Part shown: piece after piece, positions 27,683-35,668 of the stretch | How the letters are laid out: each line of letters starts with the position of its first letter | Numbering within the stretch: the first letter of the stretch is position 1 | Assembly (NCBI GenBank): GCA_018825985.1 | Contig: JAHKAP010000078.1 | Location: 1-45,353, forward strand | DNA length: 45,353 bases | Source of the DNA: Candidatus Omnitrophota bacterium | Lineage (GTDB): Bacteria; Omnitrophota; Gorgyraeia; Gygaellales; Profunditerraquicolaceae | Direction of reading: 5' to 3' | Notes under the pieces: model-generated | What the model was told of the DNA's origin: nothing | Database searches by the model: none | What the model saw: only the letters and a program-made list of their open reading frames with translations | Translations under genes and position numbers: made by a program

Positions 27683-27704
27683 CTCTACCTATACCTTTAC
27701 CTAG
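27683..27704. repeat. AGGTA-hexamer repeat in the pheS-pheT gap
   Basis: On the - strand the gap between pheS and pheT is mostly AGGTAA-AGGTAT-AGGTAG units, matching the repeat at 14006-14068. The last AGG lies 10-12 nt before the pheT ATG, so the repeat may double as its ribosome binding site. Confidence 0.6.
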
Positions 27705-27705
27705 A

Positions 27706-28719
27706 TTAAAACTGCCTTAAAAACCTCAGGTCGTTCTCAAAGAATAATCTGATATCGTTGATCCCGTATTTAAGCATAACGATGCGCTCAATCCCCATCC
27801 CAAAGGCAAACCCGGAATATTTTTTGGTATCATAGCCCACATTCCTTAATACGTTAGGGTGGATCATCCCTGAACCAAGAATCTCCAGCCAGCCTTTCCT
27901 GCCGCAGACCGGGCACCCTCGGCCTTTACAGATTATACAGGATATGTCCACTTCCGCTGATGGCTCGGTAAAAGGAAAAAAGTGCGGCCGGAAACGCATC
28001 TTAATATCTTCGCCAAAAACGCTCCTGGCAAAAACCTCTAATATCCCCTTGAGGTCGGAAAACTTTATCCCCTCATCTACCATTAAACCTTCTATCTGGT
28101 TAAACATAAATAAATGGCTGGCGTCTACCGCATCCGGACGATATACCCTCCCCGGGACCACGATGGCCAGCGGAGGCTTGCGGGATTTCATTGCCCGGAC
28201 CTGGACTGGCGATGTATGACTACGTAATAGCAGCTTTTCGTAATCTTTTAGGTAAAAAGTATCAAAGGCGTCCCGCGACGGATGTTCCAGGGGAATATTC
28301 AAACCGCTGAAATTATTATATTCAGTCTCTATCTCCGGGCCTTCTACCACCTGAAAGCCCATCCGCAAAAATATATTACAGATCTCATCAATGACCCGGG
28401 TAATAGGATGCAATTTCCCCACCTCTTGGGAGACCCCGGGCATACCAATGTCCACGGATTCTTGCATCGCTCCGCTGGCCGGGCTACCAAATAACTTTTC
28501 TTTCTCTAAAATAAGATTGGCAATCTTATCTTTGAGGATATTAGCCTGCTGGCCAAAAACGGCCCTTTCTTGCGCCGGTAAAGAAGGAATGGTTGCGGTT
28601 AATTGAGCAAGAACCCCCTTGCGCCCCAAATACTTAAACCGCGCTTCTTCCAGGCCCTCAGACGAAGATATATTTTGTATATCCGACTCTATTTGTTTTT
28701 TAATTGCCTCAATATCCAT
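27706..28719 (-). CDS. pheS: Phenylalanyl-tRNA synthetase alpha subunit
   Basis: This is the catalytic class II subunit. The N-terminal helical coiled coil (residues 1-90) precedes the core with HPITRVIDEI near residue 105, the motif 2 region, and the C-terminal GSGMIHPNVLRNVG and GFAFGMGIERI near residues 285-325. It also has a Cys-containing insert CIICKGRGCPVCGRKGW, which is common in bacterial PheS. The 337-residue length is normal. It precedes pheT as usual. Confidence 0.95.
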   Translation of the reverse strand: MDIEAIKKQIESDIQNISSSEGLEEARFKYLGRKGVLAQLTATIPSLPAQERAVFGQQANILKDKIANLILEKEKLFGSPASGAMQESVDIGMPGVSQEVGKLHPITRVIDEICNIFLRMGFQVVEGPEIETEYNNFSGLNIPLEHPSRDAFDTFYLKDYEKLLLRSHTSPVQVRAMKSRKPPLAIVVPGRVYRPDAVDASHLFMFNQIEGLMVDEGIKFSDLKGILEVFARSVFGEDIKMRFRPHFFPFTEPSAEVDISCIICKGRGCPVCGRKGWLEILGSGMIHPNVLRNVGYDTKKYSGFAFGMGIERIVMLKYGINDIRLFFENDLRFLRQF

Positions 28720-29231
28720 AATGTTAAGAGTATAAAGAATAAAATTACCGCCAGGTTTATTTTTCTCCAGTTAAGACCTTCGTCAACCGCGTATCCGGAC
28801 TTGATTTTACTAATGGTCTGGGCATGGATATCCAGACCGCCTCCATGCTCAAGGCAGGCCCGGTTAAATACCCCGGTTACCTGAAACCAATCGCCTTTAA
28901 ATTTATAGTTACCGCTCTGGGCGATATCTCCAGCCAAAGCCTTACCCAGCCAAACGCCGATGGCATTTTTGCCGTCATTCAGGTTTACCCAGACATTCCT
29001 GCCTCGGATCATTATATCACCGATCACCTCACCTTCATAGGTTATGGTTTTAGTGTCGAATTCTTTGGTGTTATTAATTAAATCTGCGCTGGAGACTGTT
29101 TCGGCATAAGCTATTGAAAGCGCAAAAATCAAAATTAAAAATGCAGAACAAAAAACTTTAAACCGCCCCCCGAAGCCCGGAGCCCGAAGATAACGATTAA
29201 ATTTTCGATTTTCGATTTTAGATTTAAACAT
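28689..29231 (-). CDS. Membrane-anchored OB-fold protein
   Basis: This 180-residue protein has an N-terminal hydrophobic segment (about residues 24-42, ending AYA-ET). A compact beta-rich domain follows with features of bacterial OB-folds (TITYEGEVIGD, NVWVNLND, FQVTGVFN). A C-terminal transmembrane helix lies near 158-175, then LRQLKNK. The topology suggests an extracytoplasmic OB domain held to the membrane. The ATG overlaps the trkH stop (TAATG) and the 3' end overlaps pheS by 31 nt. The function is unknown. The first 20 residues are odd and the true start may lie slightly downstream. Confidence 0.65.
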   Translation of the reverse strand: MFKSKIENRKFNRYLRAPGFGGRFKVFCSAFLILIFALSIAYAETVSSADLINNTKEFDTKTITYEGEVIGDIMIRGRNVWVNLNDGKNAIGVWLGKALAGDIAQSGNYKFKGDWFQVTGVFNRACLEHGGGLDIHAQTISKIKSGYAVDEGLNWRKINLAVILFFILLTLWILRQLKNK

Positions 29232-30733
29232 TATTTCCCTTTAACCAAAGCTACAAAGAAACCGAGCAGAGTAAACACGGACATAAATTCAAGCCTCCCT
29301 GCCCACATCTGGACTATATAAGTAATTTTTAGCCCCACCGGCATACTGGCGGAAGTGATGCCGCAAGAGAGCCCGACATTTGCCGCTGCCGAAGTAGACT
29401 CAAACAATGATTCTAAAAAAGGATAACCATAAAACATCCCTATTATTGTCCCGGCTGCGTATAGCAAAAGATAAAGCAGGGTTATCAGAAAGGCCGATCT
29501 TACTTGTTTATCCTCCAGGAACATTTTATATATATGGTGGTATCTCTGGATGACAACCGCCCTCTCGGGGAGGATTATTTTTTTTATGTCCTGAATCAGG
29601 GCTTTGACTATTATGCCTACCCGCAGCATCTTAATACCGCCGGTAGTGGAACAACTGCTCCCGCCAAAAGCCATAGCCAGTATTATCCCTGCCATAGCTA
29701 AATTACCCCACTCCCGGATAAATTGATGGGCATATATATTGGAGTAGCCTGTGCCGGTCTGAGCGGAGACCAGCTGATAAAATCCCCTGCGGAATAACAT
29801 CATGGCTCCAGGATAAACATTGCTTTGTTGAAGGCCTAAGGCAGTGATCAAAAAAGTAACCATAATTGCAAAGAATAATACTGTGGTCTCGATATTTCTC
29901 CACATCTCTTTGCGGTTGCCGGTCCAGATATGATAATGTAACTTGAAATTGATCGCGCCCAAAAGCATTATTATTATAGTCACCAGTTCAAAAGACAAAC
30001 TATGGTAATAAAGAATGTTCTGAGAATTCGGAGTAAAGCCTCCGGTATCAAACGCAGCCATAAACACGCAGGCTCCATGAAAAAATGAGTTTACCAGCGG
30101 TATACCGTTCAACGCAGCGGTTATTCCTAAAGCAAGAGTGCCTAAAATAAGATAAACAAAACTGACCAGCCAGATAAAGCGGCCGGTATTAACCACATTT
30201 GGTAAAACTTTTTCATCCCTGGCCTCTCCGACGTAGATACGAAACGCTCCGGCTGAGCCCCGGATAAAAATAGCCAGAACAATTACTACGATACCCTGAC
30301 CTCCGATAAACATGATTAAATGCCTCCAGAGATTATGGGCATAAGACATGTGGTCCAAATCCTGGACCAGGGTCAGGCCGGTAGTGGCTAATCCGGACAT
30401 GCTTTCAAAACAAGCGTCTAAATAAGATTTAAAATGCCCGCCCAAATATAACGGCACAGCGGCTAAAAACATTGCCACCACCCAAGAGAGAGAAACCACG
30501 ATCATCCCGTGCATCCAGCGGGCATCTTTTTTAGTTGAACAGGCTCTCACCAGTAATAGGCCCAGACCCAAAGTTAACTCCAGACCGATAAGATAATCCA
30601 GAAACGGATTTATCTCTTTAAAAACCAGGGCCGTCATAACCGGTAAAACCATAGTCAAACCAAGACCAATGATAACTTTCCCCAGGTAATACCCGATAAC
30701 CTTAACATCTTCTATGTTTGGCTTTAGGATCAT
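29231..30733 (-). CDS. trkH: TrkH/KtrB-type potassium transporter
   Basis: This K+ translocating subunit has four pore repeats. Selectivity-filter glycines are visible in ATTGLT, DTGGFT, QTGTGYS and ANVGLS, and the GGSSCSTTGGIK loop lies near residue 375. It has about ten hydrophobic helices in 500 residues. It forms a module with the two upstream TrkA genes. Its ATG overlaps the stop of the 38-residue membrane peptide (ATGA), so translation of trkH is probably linked to that peptide. Confidence 0.94.
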   Translation of the reverse strand: MILKPNIEDVKVIGYYLGKVIIGLGLTMVLPVMTALVFKEINPFLDYLIGLELTLGLGLLLVRACSTKKDARWMHGMIVVSLSWVVAMFLAAVPLYLGGHFKSYLDACFESMSGLATTGLTLVQDLDHMSYAHNLWRHLIMFIGGQGIVVIVLAIFIRGSAGAFRIYVGEARDEKVLPNVVNTGRFIWLVSFVYLILGTLALGITAALNGIPLVNSFFHGACVFMAAFDTGGFTPNSQNILYYHSLSFELVTIIIMLLGAINFKLHYHIWTGNRKEMWRNIETTVLFFAIMVTFLITALGLQQSNVYPGAMMLFRRGFYQLVSAQTGTGYSNIYAHQFIREWGNLAMAGIILAMAFGGSSCSTTGGIKMLRVGIIVKALIQDIKKIILPERAVVIQRYHHIYKMFLEDKQVRSAFLITLLYLLLYAAGTIIGMFYGYPFLESLFESTSAAANVGLSCGITSASMPVGLKITYIVQMWAGRLEFMSVFTLLGFFVALVKGK

Positions 30734-30846
30734 CTTTTAAGAGAAAAAATAAGGCAGGTTATAAAAGCGATGAGGATAATAAGCAAGGTATATAAAATCT
30801 CCGTACCTATGCCCAAAATTGAATTAACAACCAATTTATTCTTCAT
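30730..30846 (-). CDS. 38-residue single-span membrane peptide of the trk operon
   Basis: An ATG at 30846 lies one nt after the trkA stop. The frame runs 38 codons to a TGA whose last two bases overlap the trkH ATG (ATGA). The peptide starts MKNKLVVNS, has a transmembrane helix of about 20 residues (about 17-35, from EILYTLL to LIFS) and ends in LKR. It is coupled on both sides inside the K+ uptake operon, like KdpF in the Kdp system. I infer a small Trk subunit or stabiliser. There is no recognised family name. Confidence 0.7.
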   Translation of the reverse strand: MKNKLVVNSILGIGTEILYTLLIILIAFITCLIFSLKR

Positions 30847-30847
30847 C

Positions 30848-31510
30848 TTATAATTTACCCAAGAGTAAATTTAAGAGCTGCGATTCATTGCCAATCAGAG
30901 TTAAAGCAATAATGTCGTCGCCGGGCTTAAACATTGTGTTCCCTTTAGGGACAATAACCTCTTCGCCCCGGACAATGGAGACCAGGACTGAATCCGCGGG
31001 CAGTTGGAGATCCTTAAGTTCTTTGTTTATAACCGGTGAGTCTGATGGCAGGTCCACCCTGACAATGGTCAACTTGCCGCGCTTAAAACTCATCAGATTA
31101 ACAAAATCAGAAAATGATACTTCTTCCTCGATTATCTTGGCGATGATCTTGGTAGAATCAACCGGCACATCCACGCCCAGCTCGGAAAATGTCCGTTCAT
31201 TATCCGGATTATTCACCCGGGCCAAAGTCCTGCGGACATTAAACCTCTCTTTGGCTATCTGACAGATAATTAAATTATCCTCGTCACTACCGGTGACCGC
31301 GGCCAACACATCCGCCCTTTCTACGCCGGCCTCTTCCAGTATATTCGGGTCACAACCGTCGCCGTTAATAACCAATATCTCCAGCTCTTTGGCAATTTCT
31401 TCGCAGGTAAACTTATCGGCGTCCACCACGCTTATACTATGCTTGCCCAAATACAGCCTTTTAGCCAAAAAATATCCGACTTTCCCGACTCCAACTACAA
31501 CTATATACAT
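30848..31510 (-). CDS. trkA: TrkA-type K+ uptake regulator, second copy
   Basis: This 220-residue protein has an RCK_N (Rossmann) domain with GVGKVG at residues 7-12 and the ligand Asp in DAD near residue 35-37. An RCK_C domain follows, with the conserved GxxI...V...G pattern near residue 175-195. RCK proteins gate TrkH/KtrB channels by binding NAD(H), ATP or ADP. The classical E. coli TrkA is a tandem of two such units; here they are two adjacent genes 2 nt apart. This copy directly precedes the small membrane peptide and trkH. Confidence 0.92.
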   Translation of the reverse strand: MYIVVVGVGKVGYFLAKRLYLGKHSISVVDADKFTCEEIAKELEILVINGDGCDPNILEEAGVERADVLAAVTGSDEDNLIICQIAKERFNVRRTLARVNNPDNERTFSELGVDVPVDSTKIIAKIIEEEVSFSDFVNLMSFKRGKLTIVRVDLPSDSPVINKELKDLQLPADSVLVSIVRGEEVIVPKGNTMFKPGDDIIALTLIGNESQLLNLLLGKL

Positions 31511-31512
31511 AG

Positions 31513-32166
31513 TTAGGTCTCCTCCAGGCCGAATTTCGCTTTTACCTTTTGCAGGCTTTCAACCTTAACCACAGCCATTAACACATCCTTAGGCCTAAGG
31601 GCTGTCTTAGGCTCCGGGATAAAAACGCCATCAATTTTTTTGATCGCCACAACCAGTAATTCGCGCGGGAGATTAATTTCTTCCACGGTCTTACCCACTA
31701 AGTCATTTTTGACTTCTATCTCCAGCACGCCCACATCTTTACTTTCAATAAGATAACTGGAAAAGCGGCTTTCCACGATCTTATCCCTGAGCATAGCCGC
31801 AAAAAGAATAGTCCCGCTAATAATGTCCAGGCCTAATGCCTTGTAGATATAGGCCCTTTGAGGGTCATAGATCCGGGCAATAACCTTAGGAACGTTAAAT
31901 ATTTTCTTAGCTGCCTGGGCTGATACGAGATTAGTATTATCGCCATTGGTGACCGCGCAAAAAGCGTCGGCCTTTTCTATGCCAACCCGCTTTAACAGCT
32001 CCAGGTCAAAACCGTTGCCGGTAGTGGTTACGCCGTTGAAGGTCCCGCCTAAACGATCAAAAGAAGAAGAATTCTTGTCAATGACTACCACATCATTGCC
32101 TTCTCCGGATAAAAGCTTGGCTAATTCCGAACCCACCCTGCCGCAGCCTACTATTATTACAAGCAT
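31513..32166 (-). CDS. trkA: TrkA-type K+ uptake regulator, first copy
   Basis: This 217-residue RCK protein has GCGRVGSELA near residues 7-16 and VIDKNSSSFD further on, then an RCK_C domain ending with a PEPKTALRPKDVLM segment. It pairs with the adjacent copy to replace one tandem TrkA. Its start lies 20 nt downstream of the rplT stop, so the trk genes may be read with the ribosomal protein operon. The two copies differ too much to be recent duplicates. Confidence 0.92.
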   Translation of the reverse strand: MLVIIVGCGRVGSELAKLLSGEGNDVVVIDKNSSSFDRLGGTFNGVTTTGNGFDLELLKRVGIEKADAFCAVTNGDNTNLVSAQAAKKIFNVPKVIARIYDPQRAYIYKALGLDIISGTILFAAMLRDKIVESRFSSYLIESKDVGVLEIEVKNDLVGKTVEEINLPRELLVVAIKKIDGVFIPEPKTALRPKDVLMAVVKVESLQKVKAKFGLEET

Positions 32167-32186
32167 ATTTTCTTACCCCTTAGCTA

Positions 32187-32534
32187 TTACTGCTTGGCCA
32201 GATCTACCAATTTTTTAAATACCACATTGTCGTTTACCGCCAATTCGGCCAGGATCTTACGGTCTAATTCTATCTTGGCTTTTTTCAGGCCGTTCATAAA
32301 CCGGCTGTAGGTTACGCCTTCAACCCTGCAAGCGGCATTTATCCTGGCGATCCAAAGACTGCGGATCTCTCTTTTCTTAACCCTTCTATCCCTATAGGAA
32401 TATACCAAGGCATGCATGAGCGCCCGGCGGGCCTGCTGGAATTGCTTACTCCTATCGCCAAAAAAACCTTTAGCCCTTTTTAATACTTTCTTCTTTCTTC
32501 TGCGCGTAGCCGCGCTATGTCCGACCTTAGCCAT
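32187..32534 (-). CDS. rplT: Ribosomal protein bL20
   Basis: This 115-residue basic protein has the L20 core: a long basic N-terminal helix with [18 protein letters not shown], then LWIARINAA near residues 62-70, [10 protein letters not shown] near 81-90 and ELAVND near 101-106. L20 represses its own operon in E. coli and B. subtilis by binding mRNA. It follows rpmI after an 82-nt gap holding two overlapping hairpins. AAGGAG lies 8 nt before the ATG. Confidence 0.97.
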   Translation of the reverse strand: MAKVGHSAATRRRKKKVLKRAKGFFGDRSKQFQQARRALMHALVYSYRDRRVKKREIRSLWIARINAACRVEGVTYSRFMNGLKKAKIELDRKILAELAVNDNVVFKKLVDLAKQ

Positions 32535-32564
32535 GATCCAACTCCTTTTCTTATTTTGTAATCC

Positions 32565-32598
32565 CCCGCCTTACCGACAGGCGGGTTTGTTGCCTGTC
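32565..32598 (-). promoter_or_regulatory. Two mutually exclusive hairpins before rplT
   Basis: Hairpin B (32576-32598) has 7-bp stems GACAGGC/GCCTGTC. Hairpin A (32565-32585) has 6-bp stems CCCGCC/GGCGGG. They share bases 32576-32585, so only one can form at a time. In the mRNA, B comes first and A second, about 20 nt before the rplT Shine-Dalgarno. This could be an L20 autoregulation switch, or a fragment of a genomic repeat. It lacks a terminator T-run. Confidence 0.45.
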
Positions 32599-32616
32599 TC
32601 ACCGGTAGGATAGTTA

Positions 32617-32823
32617 CTATCCGTATGGCAGCATCCTTTTTATAAAACTGATCTCCTTAGATTCATCGATGGTCCTCGCCCGGCGCATACTCCTTACCCG
32701 GGAAGACTTTTTGCTAGACTGAAGATGGCTTTTCCCGCCGCAATGATATTTAATCTTTCCGCTTTTTGTCAATTTAAATCTTTTGCTTACTCCTTTTTTG
32801 GTTTTTAATTTATATCTGCCCAT
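32617..32823 (-). CDS. rpmI: Ribosomal protein bL35
   Basis: This 68-residue, very basic protein starts MGRYKLKTKKGVSKRFK, has the L35 core TKSGKIKYHCGGKSHL and ends with ISFIKRMLPYG. The length and position between infC and rplT are standard. A dyad GGATAGT-A-ACTATCC (32608-32622) spans its stop codon. Confidence 0.96.
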   Translation of the reverse strand: MGRYKLKTKKGVSKRFKLTKSGKIKYHCGGKSHLQSSKKSSRVRSMRRARTIDESKEISFIKRMLPYG

Positions 32824-32837
32824 TATTCTCCCTTTGA

Positions 32838-33350
32838 TTATACTTTTTTTGGCGCGATTACTAAAAAAATGGCCTTGCCTTCCTGGCCCGGCTCTTTTTC
32901 CAACTGACCGTCTAACTGAATGTCAGCGATAAATCTATCTAAGACCTTCCGGCCTAAATCTATATGCTCGATCTGCCTTCCTTTGAAGAAAAGTCCGACC
33001 TTGACCCGGTCCTTCTTCTTTAAAAAATTTATCGTTTGTTTGAGTTTAACCTGATAATCATGTTCGTCAATATTAGGTTTTAGGCGGATTTCTTTTAAAT
33101 GCCCGGACTTGTGATGTTTTTTGGCTTCCCGCTCTTTTTTTTCCTCTTCATATTTAAATTTACTGAAATCGATGATCCGGCATACCGGAGGGCTAGCCTG
33201 GGCAGCTACTTCAACCAGGTCCAAGCCAAATTGATTGGCCATGCCCCTGGCTTTGTCTATGCTCATCACGCCTAATTGGCCTCCATCCGGGCCGATAAGA
33301 CGAACTTCAGGAACCCTGATTTTCTCATTCACTCGTATAAATTTTTTAAT
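32838..33350 (-). CDS. infC: Translation initiation factor IF-3, apparent AUU start
   Basis: IF-3 discriminates against non-canonical initiators. The 170-residue protein has VNEKIRVPEVRLIG near residues 5-18, a Lys-rich linker and the C-domain with FFKGRQIEH near residue 123-131. No ATG fits the N-terminus. A consensus AGGAGG (33359-33364) overlaps a GTG that could otherwise open the frame, and sits exactly 8 nt before an ATT at 33350. Translation from this ATT begins with KKFIRVNEK, which is a normal IF-3 start. AUU initiation of infC with autoregulation is established in E. coli, so I choose 33350. Confidence 0.92.
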   Translation of the reverse strand: MKKFIRVNEKIRVPEVRLIGPDGGQLGVMSIDKARGMANQFGLDLVEVAAQASPPVCRIIDFSKFKYEEEKKEREAKKHHKSGHLKEIRLKPNIDEHDYQVKLKQTINFLKKKDRVKVGLFFKGRQIEHIDLGRKVLDRFIADIQLDGQLEKEPGQEGKAIFLVIAPKKV

Positions 33351-33372
33351 CTCAACCACCTCCTGTCATTTA

Positions 33373-33394
33373 AGGTTGCGGCATTACGCAACCT
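33373..33394 (-). promoter_or_regulatory. Hairpin spanning the thrS stop codon, upstream of infC
   Basis: A perfect 8-bp stem AGGTTGCG/CGCAACCT with a 6-nt loop covers the last codons of thrS and the gap before the infC Shine-Dalgarno. There is no T-run, so it is not a terminator. It may influence coupling or mRNA processing between thrS and infC. Confidence 0.5.
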
Positions 33395-35213
33395 CACTCG
33401 CTAATTCTTCTTTTGTCCTATTTATAAATTCTCCGGCCGCCATCACGCCCAAATCTCCGGAGCCTCTTTTCCTCACCGAAACCTTTTCCTGCGCCGCCTC
33501 TCTGGCTCCGACAACTAAAACATACGGGATCTTGGATAATTCGGCATTACGTATTCTCTTATCCAGAGTTTCATTGCGGTTATCAATTTCTGTCCTCAGC
33601 CCGTTATCGTCTAGGTCTTTCTTTATTTTTAAGGCGTAATCTGCCTGGGCATCTTTGATCGGCATAATTAAAACCTGGACCGGGGCCAGCCATAATGGGA
33701 AATCGCCTTTATAATGCTCTAACAAGGCCCCGATAAACCGTTCCAGACTGCCCAAAACAACCCGGTGGAGCATGATCGGCTGTTTCTCTTTCCCGTCGGA
33801 ATCTACATAAGAAAGGTCAAATCTCTTGGGTAAAGCAAAATCACATTGGATAGTCGCGCACTGCCATTTTCTCTTCAGCGCATCTTTTAATTTTATATCG
33901 ATCTTAGGCCCGTAAAACGCGCCGTCTCCGGGGTTGATCTCATAATTTAAGCCTTTTTCTTTTAGAGAATCTTCCAAAGCCTGGGTTGCCAAAACCCAGT
34001 CATCTTCTGAACCGATATATTTTTCCGGACGGGTGCTTAATTCTATGCTGACATCATTAAAACCAAACGCTTTCATTGTATCAAAAACAAAATCAATAAC
34101 TCCTTTTATCTCCGGCTTTAGCTGTTCGGGCAAGCAAAATATATGGGCATCGTCCTGGGTAAACCCCCTGACTCTTAAAAGGCCGTGCAAAACCCCGGCT
34201 TTTTCACGACGGTAAACCGTACCTAATTCAAAAAGCCTGACCGGCAGATCACGGTAACTGTGGCTTTTAGATTTATAGATCAAAATGTGGCCGGGACAAT
34301 TCATCGGCTTTAAAACAAATTCTTTGCCTTCGGAGTTAATGATATACATATTCTCTTGGTAATATTCATAGTGCCCGGAGATTTGCCATAATCCCGATTG
34401 CATAATATTTGGGGTGATCACGATCTGATAGCCCCGCTTTAAATGCTCTTTTTTTTCGTAATCTTCGATTATAGTACGTAATATCGCCCCTTTGGGGCCG
34501 TAAAACACCAGGCCGGCTCCAGCCTGCTCATGATAAATATCAAAGATCTCTAATTGCGGGCCCAATTTACGGTGATCCCGGGTTTTAGCCTCTTCTATAT
34601 TCTTTAAATGCTCATCTAATTCTTTCTGGGACTCAAAACAAGTGCCATAGATCCTCTGTAGCATCGGGTTAGTTTCAATGCCGTGCCAGTAGGCGCCGGC
34701 AACCGACAATAATTTAAAAGCCCTGATCTCACCTGTTGATCCTACGTGCGGGCCGCGGCAGAGGTCTACAAAACTCTCGCCGGTTTTATAGACAGAGATC
34801 TTTTCGTCCCCTAAACCCTGGATAAGTTCGACTTTATAATCTTCTTTAAGTTTGCCAAAGAGTTCCAACGCTTTATTTTTAGAAATCTCTTCCCGGATAA
34901 ACGGCTCATTTTTTTTGATTATCCCGAACATCTTCTGTTCTACCCGGTTCAGGTCTTCGTCGGTAAACGGCTCTTTCTTATCAAAATCATAATAAAATCC
35001 GTCTTCGATAGATGGGCCAATAGCCAGCTTGACCTCCGGCCAGAGCTCTTTTACCGCCTGAGCCATAACATGCGAGCAAGAATGCCTTAAAGTGTCTAGA
35101 CTAACCCAAAGAACTTCTATTACTCGAATAATCCGTGGTTCTTCATAAACTTCCTGGCCTATTTGAAAATTTTCTCTTATCACATCCGTTTTTTCATCTA
35201 TTACTAGTAACAT
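33384..35213 (-). CDS. thrS: Threonyl-tRNA synthetase lacking the TGS domain
   Basis: This class II synthetase has the editing domain first, with HSCSHVMAQAV near residue 44-54 and CRGPHVGSTGEI near residues 151-162. The catalytic core follows with MNCPGH near residue 304, the zinc-ligand region TQDDAHIFC and LHRVVLGSLERF. A C-terminal anticodon domain completes it. The 609 residues start only about 38 residues before the editing domain, so the usual 60-residue TGS domain is absent. TAGGAG lies 8 nt before the chosen ATG. The order thrS-infC-rpmI-rplT is classical. Confidence 0.94.
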   Translation of the reverse strand: MLLVIDEKTDVIRENFQIGQEVYEEPRIIRVIEVLWVSLDTLRHSCSHVMAQAVKELWPEVKLAIGPSIEDGFYYDFDKKEPFTDEDLNRVEQKMFGIIKKNEPFIREEISKNKALELFGKLKEDYKVELIQGLGDEKISVYKTGESFVDLCRGPHVGSTGEIRAFKLLSVAGAYWHGIETNPMLQRIYGTCFESQKELDEHLKNIEEAKTRDHRKLGPQLEIFDIYHEQAGAGLVFYGPKGAILRTIIEDYEKKEHLKRGYQIVITPNIMQSGLWQISGHYEYYQENMYIINSEGKEFVLKPMNCPGHILIYKSKSHSYRDLPVRLFELGTVYRREKAGVLHGLLRVRGFTQDDAHIFCLPEQLKPEIKGVIDFVFDTMKAFGFNDVSIELSTRPEKYIGSEDDWVLATQALEDSLKEKGLNYEINPGDGAFYGPKIDIKLKDALKRKWQCATIQCDFALPKRFDLSYVDSDGKEKQPIMLHRVVLGSLERFIGALLEHYKGDFPLWLAPVQVLIMPIKDAQADYALKIKKDLDDNGLRTEIDNRNETLDKRIRNAELSKIPYVLVVGAREAAQEKVSVRKRGSGDLGVMAAGEFINRTKEELASEVA

Positions 35214-35224
35214 TACTAAATCTC

Positions 35225-35620
35225 CTAGATGGTTTGCGTTACATTGAACGTTTTTACTTCACATATTTCCCCATTTGCATAAAGTCTAAATTCATATTTA
35301 CCCGACCGGTCGAATCTAAGACCCTCCAATACAAAAACTAAATTATATGAACCTAATTTATTCTGATATTCTATTGGGGTTACTTCGGCGTGTCCAATAA
35401 TTAAATTTTTTTCTACATTAATTAATTCTAATCTGAATTGATATTTGCCCAATGTGTCAGTAAAATTAACATAAACCCCCATCTTTCCGTGTATACAAGG
35501 AAAAACCTTAGCGTTGATATTTTCAAAAATGCCGATTAGGCTATTTTTATTGGTTCCTTGTTCGGTAATAACGCTATCGCAAACCAACATTGCTTTTACT
35601 TGCGGCCTAGAACCATTCAT
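35225..35620 (-). CDS. DUF6941-like protein
   Basis: This 131-residue protein is mostly beta-strands. It has an N-terminal segment KAMLVCDSVITEQGTNKNSL followed by IGIFENI and, near the end, GKYEFRLYANGE. This pattern fits the DUF6941 family as I remember it, whose role is unknown. GGGAGG lies 6 nt before the ATG. Its stop overlaps the Shine-Dalgarno region of thrS, so the two are probably co-transcribed. Confidence 0.65.
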   Translation of the reverse strand: MNGSRPQVKAMLVCDSVITEQGTNKNSLIGIFENINAKVFPCIHGKMGVYVNFTDTLGKYQFRLELINVEKNLIIGHAEVTPIEYQNKLGSYNLVFVLEGLRFDRSGKYEFRLYANGEICEVKTFNVTQTI

Positions 35621-35668
35621 TTTGCACCTCCCAAAGATAAATTAATGCTCACGGGTTACTCTTAGAGC

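Noticed and set aside
33357-33359. GTG as the infC start
   Set aside because: It overlaps the AGGAGG Shine-Dalgarno, which is positioned for the ATT 9 bases downstream.
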